Source of the DNA: Dielma fastidiosa
Lineage (GTDB): Bacteria > Bacillota_I > Bacilli_A > Erysipelotrichales > Erysipelotrichaceae
Assembly (NCBI RefSeq): GCF_000313565.1
Contig: NZ_HE578925.1
Coordinates: forward strand, 62,001-126,000
Reading direction: 5' to 3'
DNA length: 64,000 bases
Shown: positions 34,737 through 45,149 of the stretch, in pieces
How the letters are laid out: every line of letters begins with the position of its first letter
Position numbering within the stretch: position 1 is the stretch's first letter
Translations under genes and position numbers: made by a program
Notes under the pieces: generated by a model
What the model was told of the DNA's origin: nothing
What the model saw: only the letters and a program-made list of their open reading frames with translations
Databases searched by the model: none

Positions 34737-35564
34737 TTATTCACCCCACTTTTCAAGCTTTTTCTTAATTACTTCAGCTGAATTACGAATGTTGCGCAGC
34801 CGCTCTGAGACAATCTGGTTAGGGAATGCCTTGTTCAGACGCAGTTCAGTATAAGGCTGATGTGCCTGCATGGCTTTGAATTTAGCATTAACACGTTCTA
34901 ATACTTGCTTCAAACGTTCATCGGCATCTGTACTATCAAACATTGCTTGCAGCTGTACAGAAAGCGGTTCTTCATCATTATAGCTGAAATCATGGATAAC
35001 CTGCCGCAATTCCAAAAGACAATCTTCAATCTCTGCAATATCTTTATTCTTGCGTAACTGAGCTTTTATTGTATTAAACAGATCATAGGCGAATAATAAG
35101 AACAGAATGAGTGAAACCCATGCCTGATAATGCAATGGAATTAAATTAATTAAATCACTCACTTGTGGATGCAGAACATAGATTACAAATAAAGACATAA
35201 TCCCGAATAAGGTTGAGTTTAGCAAACATACACGACCATTGATATTAAACTTGTAATGTGAATAATCCCACCATTTTTTATTAAATAGCTTTTCCATTAC
35301 AAAGCTTGTGACATATTCAAGCAGACTGGTCAGCATCATGCCAAGAAAGAAGACTAATACAGGATTATTCAGATATCCGTCCAGAAGTACCGTAACTATC
35401 AAAGCACCAAATCCATAGATTGGACAATATGGGCCGTATAAGAAACCGCGGTTGATAAATTTCTTAGCTGGAACAGAGCAATAGATACACTCACAAATCC
35501 AACCTCCGAAACTGTAAATGAAAAAATATAGAAAATAATTTAAGAAATTACTCAAGAACTTCAC
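34737..35564 (-). CDS. CmpB-like putative ABC-transporter type IV membrane protein
   Basis: A 275-residue protein whose first half matches the PF06541 pattern: FFIYSFGGWICECIYCS, NRGFLYGPYCPIYGFGAL and a WWDYSHYKFNINGRVCLLNS segment, spanning about five membrane helices. The C-terminal third is a cytosolic helical region (RQVIHDF to VSERLRNIRNSAEV). Transport has been suggested for the family but no ATPase is linked here. It overlaps the marR gene by 17 nt and stops 2 nt before the AI-2E gene. Confidence 0.8.
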   Translation of the reverse strand: MKFLSNFLNYFLYFFIYSFGGWICECIYCSVPAKKFINRGFLYGPYCPIYGFGALIVTVLLDGYLNNPVLVFFLGMMLTSLLEYVTSFVMEKLFNKKWWDYSHYKFNINGRVCLLNSTLFGIMSLFVIYVLHPQVSDLINLIPLHYQAWVSLILFLLFAYDLFNTIKAQLRKNKDIAEIEDCLLELRQVIHDFSYNDEEPLSVQLQAMFDSTDADERLKQVLERVNAKFKAMQAHQPYTELRLNKAFPNQIVSERLRNIRNSAEVIKKKLEKWGE

Positions 35565-36006
35565 CTTCTTTCAGAACGTTATCGAAGAATTGATTCAATA
35601 GCTGTAATCCTTTTAATACGCAGCTTTGATCCTCCTGGCTGAATGCCTCCCATGACAGCTGGCACCGTTTTAGCATTAATGTTTCAATAGAATTAATGAT
35701 AACAGCACTTTTCTCGGTCAGGGCCAGCTGAACGACACGCTCATCATTGATACTGCGAACCTTCTTCAGCAATGCCTTCTGTTCTAATTTTTTACAATAG
35801 GCGGATACATTGCCAGCATCCAATGCCATGACTTTAGCAAGCTTTCCCACGGTAATTTGTCGAACTTGCTGAACTTGGCGTAATAATTGAAATTGTAGGA
35901 AAGTCAGGTTGTATTTTCCCAGATAAGGATTTAATAATTCTTGCTGAGATTCATTGATTTGACGGCTTAATGTTTCAATCGTTGTATGATAGGATAAAAA
36001 ATCCAT
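35548..36006 (-). CDS. MarR family transcriptional regulator
   Basis: A 152-residue winged-helix dimeric repressor. TVGKLAKVMALDAGNVSAY is the helix-turn-helix, and KKVRSINDERVVQLALTEK is the wing with the DxR motif. Helical N and C termini would form the dimer interface. AGGAGG precedes the ATG on the minus strand. First gene of the three-gene minus-strand unit, so probable autorepressor controlling the two membrane proteins. Confidence 0.88.
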   Translation of the reverse strand: MDFLSYHTTIETLSRQINESQQELLNPYLGKYNLTFLQFQLLRQVQQVRQITVGKLAKVMALDAGNVSAYCKKLEQKALLKKVRSINDERVVQLALTEKSAVIINSIETLMLKRCQLSWEAFSQEDQSCVLKGLQLLNQFFDNVLKEGEVLE

Positions 36007-36020
36007 AATTAACCTCCTTT

Positions 36021-36045
36021 ATATGTATATTACATATTATATGAT
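36021..36045 (-). promoter_or_regulatory. Possible MarR operator
   Basis: An ATGTA-N3-TACAT inverted repeat (36023-36035), with further CATAT/TATATG symmetry beside it, lies right before the marR ribosome site. MarR proteins commonly bind such AT-rich palindromes over their own promoter. Confidence 0.45.
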
Positions 36046-36130
36046 TCACATATAAGAAGGTCAATGGTTTCTTGTATAAACACATACTTTCGCATATTTG
36101 AACTTTGGTCAATGAAGATAATAGAAAATA

Positions 36131-36157
36131 AAAATACATCAAGGTGAATGTATTTTT
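36131..36157. terminator. Hairpin at the distal end of array 3
   Basis: AAAATACAT / ATGTATTTT flanked by A and T runs, so it could work on either strand. It resembles the hairpin after array 2. Confidence 0.6.
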
Positions 36158-36195
36158 ATTTTGAATGATGATGTTTTTATTTTATACTTTTGATT

Positions 36196-36770
36196 CAAAT
36201 AATCCACAAGAGTCCTGTGACTCTCGACATGGTTTCAGTCAAAGATGCTGTTACATAATAAGTCATTTCAATCCACAAGAGTCCTGCGACTCTCGACCTC
36301 GTCGCGGTCATCAAGCTCATAAATAAGTGGCAAATTTCAATCCACGAGAGTCCTGCGACTCTCGACCTAATGTGCTGCTGCCGGCATTTGGCGAAGAAGT
36401 AATTTCAATCCACGAGAGTCCTGCGACTCTCGACGCACCGTTATGCGTAACTACTCAAACGGCATATATTTCAATCCACGAGAGTCCTGCGACTCTCGAC
36501 ATTTCAAGCCGATGATGATTTGTTAGAATTAGCTATTTCAATCCACGAGAGTCCTGCAACTCTCGACGAAACAGAAATAAAAAGCAGGCTTATACGGCTA
36601 TTATTTCAATCCACGAGAGTCCTGCGACTCTCGACCTAGAAAGAAGTGAGGTGAGCGATAAATGATATTTATTTCAATCCACGAGAGTCCTGCGACTCTC
36701 GACCCCATTGCGTCTGCATCAATGTCTAACTTGGCAAATTTCAATCCACGAGAGTCCTGCGACTCTCGAC
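36196..36770 (-). CRISPR. CRISPR array 3 (minus strand): 9 repeats, 8 spacers
   Basis: Read on the minus strand the repeat starts GTCGAGAGTCGCAGGACTC, continues TCG and ends TGGATTGAAAT (33 nt). Repeats occupy 36738-36770 (leader side), 36671-36703, 36603-36635, 36535-36567, 36468-36500, 36402-36434, 36334-36366, 36265-36297 and 36196-36228; spacers are 33-36 nt. The repeat at 36265 has the TTG variant and is identical to the array 2 repeat. The last, at 36196, has an ACAGG loop and a damaged end. The array converges with array 2. Confidence 0.97.
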
Positions 36771-36940
36771 AGCAAAATATTACCAAATTAGTAATAATTT
36801 TACTATAAAAGAAGCTTTTTCTTTAAGCTTTTAATTTCAAAGACTCAAAACAATCTTAAATATTCATTCTTTCTGAATGTTTCATCTCTATTTTAAGTGC
36901 GAATCCCCCAGGAAATTCATGTTCACTTCACATTCGCACT
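36771..36940 (-). promoter_or_regulatory. Leader of CRISPR array 3
   Basis: An inverted, about 95 percent identical copy of leader 2. The 45-nt hairpin sequence lies at 36896-36940, identical to that of leader 2, and exactly 125 nt separate it from the first repeat. Confidence 0.8.
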
Positions 36941-36955
36941 TATTGATTTTTTTAA

Positions 36956-36975
36956 AGACATGCTTTCACATGTCT
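36956..36975 (-). terminator. Hairpin after gdhA
   Basis: AGACATG / CATGTCT arms 11 nt past the gdhA stop. The T run on the minus strand is short, so termination may be weak and gdhA transcripts could enter leader 3. Confidence 0.45.
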
Positions 36976-36986
36976 TATATTGAATA

Positions 36987-38378
<1,392 letters not shown>

Positions 38379-38444
38379 TTATTTTCTGACAAAATTCTAT
38401 CATTTTCATGAAAAGTATTCATTAGAATAAAGCTGGTGATAAAA

Positions 38445-38669
38445 ATGACAGCTTCCGAATTAAAAATCAATCAGCGGGCAATAATCAGTAAACTTCATTT
38501 AAAGCTTAGTGATCGCCGCCGCTGTTTTAATATGGGAATCTATGAGGGTGTCAGTATTACATTGATAAAGAAGGCTCCCTTTAAAGATCCCTATCTTTTT
38601 TCAGTCAACGGGAATGAAATCTGCATGCGGCAACAAGACGCAAAAAGAATTGAAGTGATTCTTTCATGA
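38445..38669 (+). CDS. feoA: FeoA ferrous iron transport accessory protein
   Basis: A 74-residue SH3-like protein: an LKINQRAIISKL opening, RRRCFNMGIYEGVSITL core and EICMRQQDAKRIEV end, all FeoA-typical. It assists FeoB at the membrane. The ATG at 38445 is preferred; a GTG at 38436 is the alternative. It overlaps feoB as ATGA. Confidence 0.87.
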   Translation: MTASELKINQRAIISKLHLKLSDRRRCFNMGIYEGVSITLIKKAPFKDPYLFSVNGNEICMRQQDAKRIEVILS

Positions 38670-40741
38670 ATTATACCGTAGCCTTTGTAGGCAATCCCAA
38701 TGTGGGGAAGAGCGCGTGGATCAATGCCCTCAGCAATGCGCATTTTCAGGTTGGCAATTGGCCGGGTGTAACGATTGAACGCAAAGAGGCAGTGATTGAT
38801 TTTGCTGGTGACAGCTATCATCTGATTGATCTGCCCGGTGTTTACAGCCTTGATGAACAGACCAATGAGGAAGCGGTAACCAGCCGCTTTCTTGCGGAAG
38901 AAAAGATAGACTGCATTGTAAATGTTGTTGATGCAAGCAATCTTTCCCGCAATCTGATGCTGACTGTAAAGCTTAGAGAACTGAATATCAGCATGGTTTT
39001 ATTATTTAATTTCATGGATGAGGTAAAGAAGCAGAACATTGTAATTGATCAGGCGGCAATCAGTCATCGCTTAGGTTTGCCGATCTATGCCGGCAGTGCT
39101 TTTGATCATCAGCGTGAACCGTTAATGAAGCAGATCCAACAGGCATGCCGAAATCAGTCCTTTTACCATCCTTTATTAGATGCGGAAAGCGACCGTTATT
39201 TTGTTTACTTGTTTGATTTAATTCATCAAGCGATGCCAGAGCTGGATGATCGTCAGGCAGCACAAGCGGTTTATGCGTGTTTTGAAGGCAAGGCACAAGC
39301 TTTGAAACAGCTGATGGATCAGGGGCTGAAACTTGAAAGCTTGAATCAGATGACCATGGAACGGCTAGAGAAAAATCAGATTGAAGCGGTTGCTTCCTGT
39401 ATGCGTTATGTGAGTCAGCGTGATGAGAAACGTTATCACATGACACATAAAATTGACGCTGTGCTGCTGAATCGCTGGCTGTCCTATCCGTTGCTGATTT
39501 TATTCTTTGTTTTGTTATTAATGATTGTTTTTAATGGTTCACGCCCTTATATTGATTTTATAAATCAGTTTTTTAATGAATTTCTCGCTAATTATATTCG
39601 CTTCTATTTAGATTTTCTGCCTGTTTCAATTCTTGATTTAATAATCAGCGGTGTGCTCGGCGGGGTGGGCGGTGTTTTGTCCTTTCTGCCGTTGATGGCC
39701 TTATTGTTTTTCTTTCTCGGCATTTTGGAAGAGAGCGGATATATGGCCAGAGTAGCGTTTCTTTTAGATAAAGCCATGCGTGCCTTTCATCTTTCCGGCA
39801 AAGCCTTTTTGACATTGCTGATCGGTTTTGGCTGTAATGTGCCGGCAATTTATGCGACAAGAACACTGGATAATCAAAAACAGAAGGAATTGTGTGCGAC
39901 CCTGATCCCTTTTATGAGCTGCAGTGCCAGACTGCCCGTATATATGCTTTTTGCATCGGCATTTTTTCCGGATCATACCGGTGCCGCCATCATCACTGTC
40001 ATTGGCTTTGGTATTTTAATGGCATTGATTTTAGCACTGGTGGTAGCGCATTTTAAGGGTCATCAGGAAACGACGATATTTTTGCTTGAACTGCCGGTTT
40101 ATCGTATGCCGCGCTTATCGGTATTGCTGCAAAAGGTAGTGCGGGAAGTAAAGAGCTTCATTCATAAAGCATTCACGGCTGTCTTATTGACAATGATGTT
40201 GCTATGGGCGCTTAGTTATTTTCCTAACGGCGATGTAAAAACCTCCTACATTGCAGATTTCTCCCGTCATGCAGCTGTATTGTTTGAACCGCTTGGTTTT
40301 GGCACCAGCTGGGAAGCGGTCGCTTCTTTACCGGCGGGAATCAGCGCCAAGGAAAGTGTGGTAGGCTTTTTATCGCAATGCCTGCTTGATGAAGAACCTG
40401 AAAGGATTGAACCTGAAATTGGCCGTGATTTGAGGGAGCAGGGAAAGCTGCTGTTAAATGCCGTAAAAGAGAGCACAATGCAGTTGTTTACGGTTGAAAA
40501 GCAAGAGGGGAATAAGGCGCTGAATACATCGATTCAGCAATTATTCACTGATCGTTATGCACCGCTTAGAGCCTTTAGCTTTATGGTTTATATATGCTTA
40601 ACAATTCCTTGTATCATGGCAATGAACGCATTATATCAGGAATATGGCTGGAAGCTGCTGCTGCGTTCAATCATTATTATGCTGATTGTGCCATATGTTG
40701 TCTGTCTATTGCTTTTTCAGGGACTAAGTCTTTTGCTGTAA
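38666..40741 (+). CDS. feoB: FeoB ferrous iron transporter
   Basis: A 691-residue membrane protein with an N-terminal G domain: G1 GNPNVGKS (9-16), G2 region NWPGVTIERK, G3 DLPG, and NVVDASN. A GDI-like helical spacer comes next, then Gate domains (GGVGGVLSFLPLMALLFFF, ARLPVYMLF, SAKESVVG). It takes up Fe(II), important for an anaerobe. The start codon overlaps the feoA stop. No terminator is evident downstream. Confidence 0.93.
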   Translation: MNYTVAFVGNPNVGKSAWINALSNAHFQVGNWPGVTIERKEAVIDFAGDSYHLIDLPGVYSLDEQTNEEAVTSRFLAEEKIDCIVNVVDASNLSRNLMLTVKLRELNISMVLLFNFMDEVKKQNIVIDQAAISHRLGLPIYAGSAFDHQREPLMKQIQQACRNQSFYHPLLDAESDRYFVYLFDLIHQAMPELDDRQAAQAVYACFEGKAQALKQLMDQGLKLESLNQMTMERLEKNQIEAVASCMRYVSQRDEKRYHMTHKIDAVLLNRWLSYPLLILFFVLLLMIVFNGSRPYIDFINQFFNEFLANYIRFYLDFLPVSILDLIISGVLGGVGGVLSFLPLMALLFFFLGILEESGYMARVAFLLDKAMRAFHLSGKAFLTLLIGFGCNVPAIYATRTLDNQKQKELCATLIPFMSCSARLPVYMLFASAFFPDHTGAAIITVIGFGILMALILALVVAHFKGHQETTIFLLELPVYRMPRLSVLLQKVVREVKSFIHKAFTAVLLTMMLLWALSYFPNGDVKTSYIADFSRHAAVLFEPLGFGTSWEAVASLPAGISAKESVVGFLSQCLLDEEPERIEPEIGRDLREQGKLLLNAVKESTMQLFTVEKQEGNKALNTSIQQLFTDRYAPLRAFSFMVYICLTIPCIMAMNALYQEYGWKLLLRSIIIMLIVPYVVCLLLFQGLSLLL

Positions 40742-40811
40742 GGATTTTTGATTGAAACAAAGGTTTAGCTGTGATAAACTTAAACCAGTTGTTGACACTG
40801 GAGGTAAAATC

Positions 40812-41657
40812 ATGGATTGGAATGAAGAAGCAAAGAAATTAGAAGTTTATCAGGAAGCCTTTAAATTGTTTAACGGCATACAGAATAATGCGGCTGAGCT
40901 GTTGATGGAATGCCAAATGAATTATGCAGGTTTTCTTGATAACCATCCTGAATTTAAGCCATGTTTTGCTTATGCCGGTGCAAATATGTTTGTTGGCTTG
41001 TATCAGCATTTTTTGGAAAGCGCCGGTTATGTCGCTACGATTGACTGGAAAGCGACAGCAGGTCTGTGCGTTTATGCGCTGGCTCGCTGCGGTCTGCCGG
41101 AAGCTGAATACCGCAAGCTGGATTTAGACGCGTTAGCGCCTTATGATACACAGGCAATTTTGGCTCGCATCGGCTTGCAGCTGACAGACAGTGATGTACG
41201 TCTGTTTCAGATTGCCCCGGAATTTGATGATGTCTTTGTGGCCGGCATCGCGCCTGCCAATGTCATACCGTCATTGATTCAAACCGCCGGTAAAGCTGGG
41301 GTTCATATTGTCTGCATCGACCAGGCTTATATCAATGAAAAGAAGATTGATCTTAATCAGGTCTGTGATAAGGCCGATCGTCTAGGCATTGATGCAATTT
41401 ATCAAAAGGAAGAGAACAATGAAAAACATTATCTGTTTTCAGATGTCCGCTACTCAGAAACCGGCCGTATTCAATTTGAAAAAACACCTTTTGGTGAGCG
41501 CTTGAGTCCTGAATGGCTGCATGCGGTGCTGGCTGAACAGCCGGAATTGTTGAAGGCATATCATGAGGGCAAGACGGAGGTTGTCTTAAGCGTTGTCTAT
41601 GATCCTAATGAAAAGCCTTTGATCTTTAATGATCCTTATTCACGTTTTCATCAATAA
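40812..41657 (+). CDS. Protein of unknown function
   Basis: A 281-residue soluble protein that I cannot assign. It has an N-terminal helical part (EEAKKLEVYQEAFKLFNGIQ), a middle with YALARCGLPEAEYRKLDLDA, and an alternating strand-helix C half with IAPANVIPSLIQ and IVCIDQAYINEKKIDLNQV. There is no signal peptide or membrane segment. GGAGG lies 7 nt before the ATG at 40812; a frame extended to 40752 has no such site. Between feoB and a clear terminator, possibly its own unit. Confidence 0.65.
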   Translation: MDWNEEAKKLEVYQEAFKLFNGIQNNAAELLMECQMNYAGFLDNHPEFKPCFAYAGANMFVGLYQHFLESAGYVATIDWKATAGLCVYALARCGLPEAEYRKLDLDALAPYDTQAILARIGLQLTDSDVRLFQIAPEFDDVFVAGIAPANVIPSLIQTAGKAGVHIVCIDQAYINEKKIDLNQVCDKADRLGIDAIYQKEENNEKHYLFSDVRYSETGRIQFEKTPFGERLSPEWLHAVLAEQPELLKAYHEGKTEVVLSVVYDPNEKPLIFNDPYSRFHQ

Positions 41658-41663
41658 CCACTG

Positions 41664-41690
41664 AACACTTCTCAAGCGGAAGTGTTTTTC
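41664..41690 (+). terminator. Terminator
   Basis: AACACTTC / GAAGTGTT with a 7-nt loop, then TTTCTTTT. Confidence 0.82.
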
Positions 41691-41767
41691 TTTTATCGAA
41701 AGTTGGATGACAATCAATTAAGGGTATGCTACAATGCCATTAAATCAGGTTTACGCAGGAGGCATTT

Positions 41768-42937
41768 ATGATATCATATACATTAACCAAACAGCAGGCC
41801 CGAACTTTTTTGTTATTAAAGCATGGTCTGATCGGTGCTTACCGATTTAAAGGCAAAGATGGAATTATAGAATTTATCAAACAAGCTGGCTGCATACAAT
41901 ATGATCCGATTGATGTCTGCGGACGCAGCCCTGAATTAGTCTTATTATCAAGAATCAAGGGTTATAAAAAACAGATGCTTTATGATTTACTTTATAAAGA
42001 ACGCAGGCTAATTGATTATTTTGACAAAAATCTGGCAATCTTTTTAACTGAGGACTGGAATTATTTCTATTCTGAGCGTCAGCGGCATCGTGCTAAAAAT
42101 TACGCACAGCCTGAGATTTTTGAAGCATGTGATAAAATAAAAGCTGAAATTGATCGGCGGGGAGCTGTTTGTGCCAATGATTTAAAGATGAATGAAAAGG
42201 TTGACTGGTATTGGAGTAAAACTTCACTGGCCAGAGCGGCCTTAGAACATCTGTATTTTATCGGTGATCTTTGTATTCATCATAAGCGGGGCATTTTAAA
42301 ATACTATGATTTAAGCAATCGCTGCCTGCCAATGTCATTGCTTAATGAACAGACACCATTTAATTCTGAGTATGAGCGTCATAAATGGCTGGTGCTGCGG
42401 CGGATTTATTCAGTGGGAATGATGTGGAATCGGGCCAGTGATGCCTGGCTTGGAATTTATGGCCTAAAGGCACCTGAACGCAGTCAAATCTTTAATGAAC
42501 TTATAAAGGAAGATCAATTGATTGAACTGCGAATTCAGAATATGGAGACTTGTTACTGCGGGGCTGAGGATGCTGAATTAATTGAATATGTGCTGAAGTC
42601 ACCGCGTTTGCGAAAACGCTGTGAATTTATCGCCCCCTTGGATAATCTGCTGTGGGATCGTAAGCTGATTCATGCGCTGTTTGATTTTGATTATAAATGG
42701 GAAATCTACACACCCCAATCAGAGCGCAAATATGGCTATTATGTACTGCCGATTCTTTACGGTATTGATTTTGTCGGCCGTATTGAAGCAGTTTATGATA
42801 AAGCAAAACAAGAGCTTACGGTTCATCACATCTGGCTTGAACCTAATGTTCATGACACCCCAGCGCTTCAAGCAGCGATTCAAAAGCAAGTGAGCTTGCT
42901 GACACAGTTTAATCAGCAGATGGTAAAAGAATTATAA
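41768..42937 (+). CDS. Winged-helix protein of the YcaQ/AlkX DNA glycosylase family
   Basis: A 389-residue protein of the HTH_42 group that includes interstrand-crosslink and alkyl-DNA glycosylases. The opening TLTKQQARTFLLLKHGL and CIQYDPIDVCGRSPELVLLSRIKGY are highly typical. The C-terminal FIAPLDNLLWDRKLI and YGYYVLPILYGIDFVGRIE match the family's conserved end. The QxD catalytic box of proven glycosylases is not obvious, so activity is inferred. AGGAGG precedes the ATG. Confidence 0.82.
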   Translation: MISYTLTKQQARTFLLLKHGLIGAYRFKGKDGIIEFIKQAGCIQYDPIDVCGRSPELVLLSRIKGYKKQMLYDLLYKERRLIDYFDKNLAIFLTEDWNYFYSERQRHRAKNYAQPEIFEACDKIKAEIDRRGAVCANDLKMNEKVDWYWSKTSLARAALEHLYFIGDLCIHHKRGILKYYDLSNRCLPMSLLNEQTPFNSEYERHKWLVLRRIYSVGMMWNRASDAWLGIYGLKAPERSQIFNELIKEDQLIELRIQNMETCYCGAEDAELIEYVLKSPRLRKRCEFIAPLDNLLWDRKLIHALFDFDYKWEIYTPQSERKYGYYVLPILYGIDFVGRIEAVYDKAKQELTVHHIWLEPNVHDTPALQAAIQKQVSLLTQFNQQMVKEL

Positions 42938-43031
42938 GTACGGTATTTAAATTTTCAAAAAGGGTACCCAATTCCTATGCTTTTATGGGCGCAGCTTTAG
43001 CATGGAAACAAATACACTGAGGTAAATAGAT

Positions 43032-43733
43032 ATGGAACAATATTTAAGAGAAACACCTTTATTGGATTTTTCAGCCGCCAATATACAGCGTTTAATAAAT
43101 GATAAACTTTGGAAACAAGCTGATGAATATCATCGTATCAAGCTAATATATAACTATGTTCGTGATGAAATCTTGTTTGGTTACAATATAGATGATGGTA
43201 TTCCAGCGTCGAAAGTGTTGGCTGATGGATATGGACAATGTAATACAAAAGGCATTTTGTTCATGGCATTGCTCCGGGGTGTGAATATTCCATGTCGTGT
43301 ACATGGGTTTATGATTGATAAGAAACTGCAAAAGGGTGCAATGACAGGTATTATATATCGAAATGCTCCCCAAAATATTATCCACAGTTGGGTAGAGGTC
43401 TGCTTGGATGGAATATGGTATGAATTAGAGGCATTTATATTAGACAAAGGTTATCTCTCACAATTACAAAATATAAATTCAACTTGTTCAGGTACATTTT
43501 GTGGGTATGGTGTAGCTGTTAAGGACTTTCATAATCCGATCATTGATTTTGAGCGAAATAATACCTACATTCAAAGTGAAGGTATAACTCAAGATTTTGG
43601 GATTTTTGATTGCCCTGATGATTTGCTTAAAAATTATCATCAAGAAATGTCGCCCTTTAAAGCTTTTCTATATAGAAATTTTGGCAGACACTTAATGAAT
43701 CACAACATCAGTAAAATAAGAAATGGCAAATGA
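43032..43733 (+). CDS. Transglutaminase-like domain protein
   Basis: A 233-residue cytosolic protein with the papain-like transglutaminase core: ADGYGQCNTKG places the catalytic cysteine at C70, and NIIHSWVEVCLDG the histidine at H118. The aspartate is probably in the following WYELEAF/IDFERN region. In bacteria such domains act as proteases or amidases; the substrate is unknown. GAGGTAA lies upstream of the ATG. Confidence 0.8.
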   Translation: MEQYLRETPLLDFSAANIQRLINDKLWKQADEYHRIKLIYNYVRDEILFGYNIDDGIPASKVLADGYGQCNTKGILFMALLRGVNIPCRVHGFMIDKKLQKGAMTGIIYRNAPQNIIHSWVEVCLDGIWYELEAFILDKGYLSQLQNINSTCSGTFCGYGVAVKDFHNPIIDFERNNTYIQSEGITQDFGIFDCPDDLLKNYHQEMSPFKAFLYRNFGRHLMNHNISKIRNGK

Positions 43734-44138
43734 TAAATTCTAATCTGTCAGGCTGAATTAGCTTCACCTTATTGGTATAAGGTGTTATAAACGAGGCAAA
43801 TGATTTAAGCTCTATTTTAGCTTGCAGGCAACAAAATTAGTGTTTAATTTTGATCTAATAGTGTAAATATTGAAAGAATGCATAAATATCGACTTTTAAG
43901 GTTTTGTATATTCTGTGTTTTTGCGCAACCAATGCGGTTTGATGCTTTTTGACACTCATGCGTTATGAGAATTTGAAGATAATTATTTTTTAGAGTAGTT
44001 TAACCAGTTTTTATTTTTAACTGTCCTACTTTAAAGGTGTGGTATTATTAAAGCAGTATTAAGTTATGTCCGTGAGCAATAATCAAAATGCGATTTGTAT
44101 TTTCAACAGAGTGCTCAATATGAATTAAGGAGTGGCCG
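43734..44138. other. Intergenic stretch, 405 nt
   Basis: A hairpin CACCTTAT/ATAAGGTG at 43765-43784 without a proper T run could be a weak terminator. The rest is AT-rich with no coding frame, tRNA or recognisable RNA motif. The promoter of the next gene probably lies in the last 110 nt. Confidence 0.5.
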
Positions 44139-45149
44139 ATGAATATAAAAAAGATGATTGATAACAATTTTAGAGGTAATGTATATATTGTTCAAGACAA
44201 AGAGATTTTGTGTGAAAGCTCGACAGGTTTTGCTGATTTAGCAAATGAAGTTCCCAATTCATTAGAAACTAAATTTGCCAGTGCATCAGCAGGCAAGGTG
44301 TTTGTCGCAGTAGGCATATTACAATTAATTGATCAAGGGAAAATTAAGTTTGACGATACTTTAGGGAGGCTTCTTGATATTGAATTAAATAATATTGATG
44401 TAGATGTAACCGTAAAGCAATTGTTGAATCATACTTCAGGAGTTCCTGATTATTTTGATGAAACTATTATGGAAGATTATGAAGAATTATGGATAGATTA
44501 TCCTAATTATAAAATTAGGCATAATAGCGATTTGCTTCCGCTTTTTATAGACAAACCCATGATGTATTCTAAAGGTGAGAAATTTCAATATAATAATTCA
44601 GGTTATGTATTGCTTGCTATGATAATTGAAAAAGTAACGGGAATGGATTTTGATCAATACCTAAAAATAAATGTTTTTGATGTGTGTGATATGAAATCAA
44701 CAGGTTATTATGAATTAGACAGATTACCAGCAAAATGTGCATATAATTATATTTATTGTGCAGATACAAATGATTTCCGCACAAATATCTTTTCTGTTGA
44801 TGTAAAGGGAACAGGAGCGGGCGGAGCTTTTATCACTGTAAAAGATATTATCAATTTTTGGCTTGGTTTATTAAACGAAAAGCTGATTTCAAAAGAATTA
44901 GTATCTGAGATGCTTAACAAACAAAGCGGGAACGGCATGGACACAGAAGAAGGCTTTTATGGCTATGGTGTATGGATTATTGATAATCCAAAGGGGAAGG
45001 ATCTTGCGTATTTTCAAGGCTGTGACCCGGGAGTAAGCTTTCTTTCTGAATATAATCCCAACAATGGAATTATTTCTGTTTTGGTAAGCAACTATGGTGA
45101 TAATGTTTGGCAAGAAATGCGAAAAGTTAGAGAAAAGCTTTATGAATAA
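44139..45149 (+). CDS. Serine hydrolase of the beta-lactamase/PBP4* family
   Basis: A 336-residue protein with the PF00144 fold. The SxxK motif is SAGK (50-53) in FASASAGKVF, and the YxN motif is YNNSGYVL near residue 150. The third box is poorly defined around GAGGAF. There is no signal peptide, so it acts in the cytosol, which argues against antibiotic resistance and for an esterase or peptidase role. AAGGAG precedes the ATG. Confidence 0.85.
   Translation: MNIKKMIDNNFRGNVYIVQDKEILCESSTGFADLANEVPNSLETKFASASAGKVFVAVGILQLIDQGKIKFDDTLGRLLDIELNNIDVDVTVKQLLNHTSGVPDYFDETIMEDYEELWIDYPNYKIRHNSDLLPLFIDKPMMYSKGEKFQYNNSGYVLLAMIIEKVTGMDFDQYLKINVFDVCDMKSTGYYELDRLPAKCAYNYIYCADTNDFRTNIFSVDVKGTGAGGAFITVKDIINFWLGLLNEKLISKELVSEMLNKQSGNGMDTEEGFYGYGVWIIDNPKGKDLAYFQGCDPGVSFLSEYNPNNGIISVLVSNYGDNVWQEMRKVREKLYE

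Noticed and set aside
39060-39446. 128-codon minus-strand frame within feoB
   Set aside because: It is antisense to a confidently identified gene and has no start signal.
44139-45149. True beta-lactamase resistance gene
   Set aside because: It lacks a signal peptide and the clear third active-site box; it fits the general serine hydrolase family.
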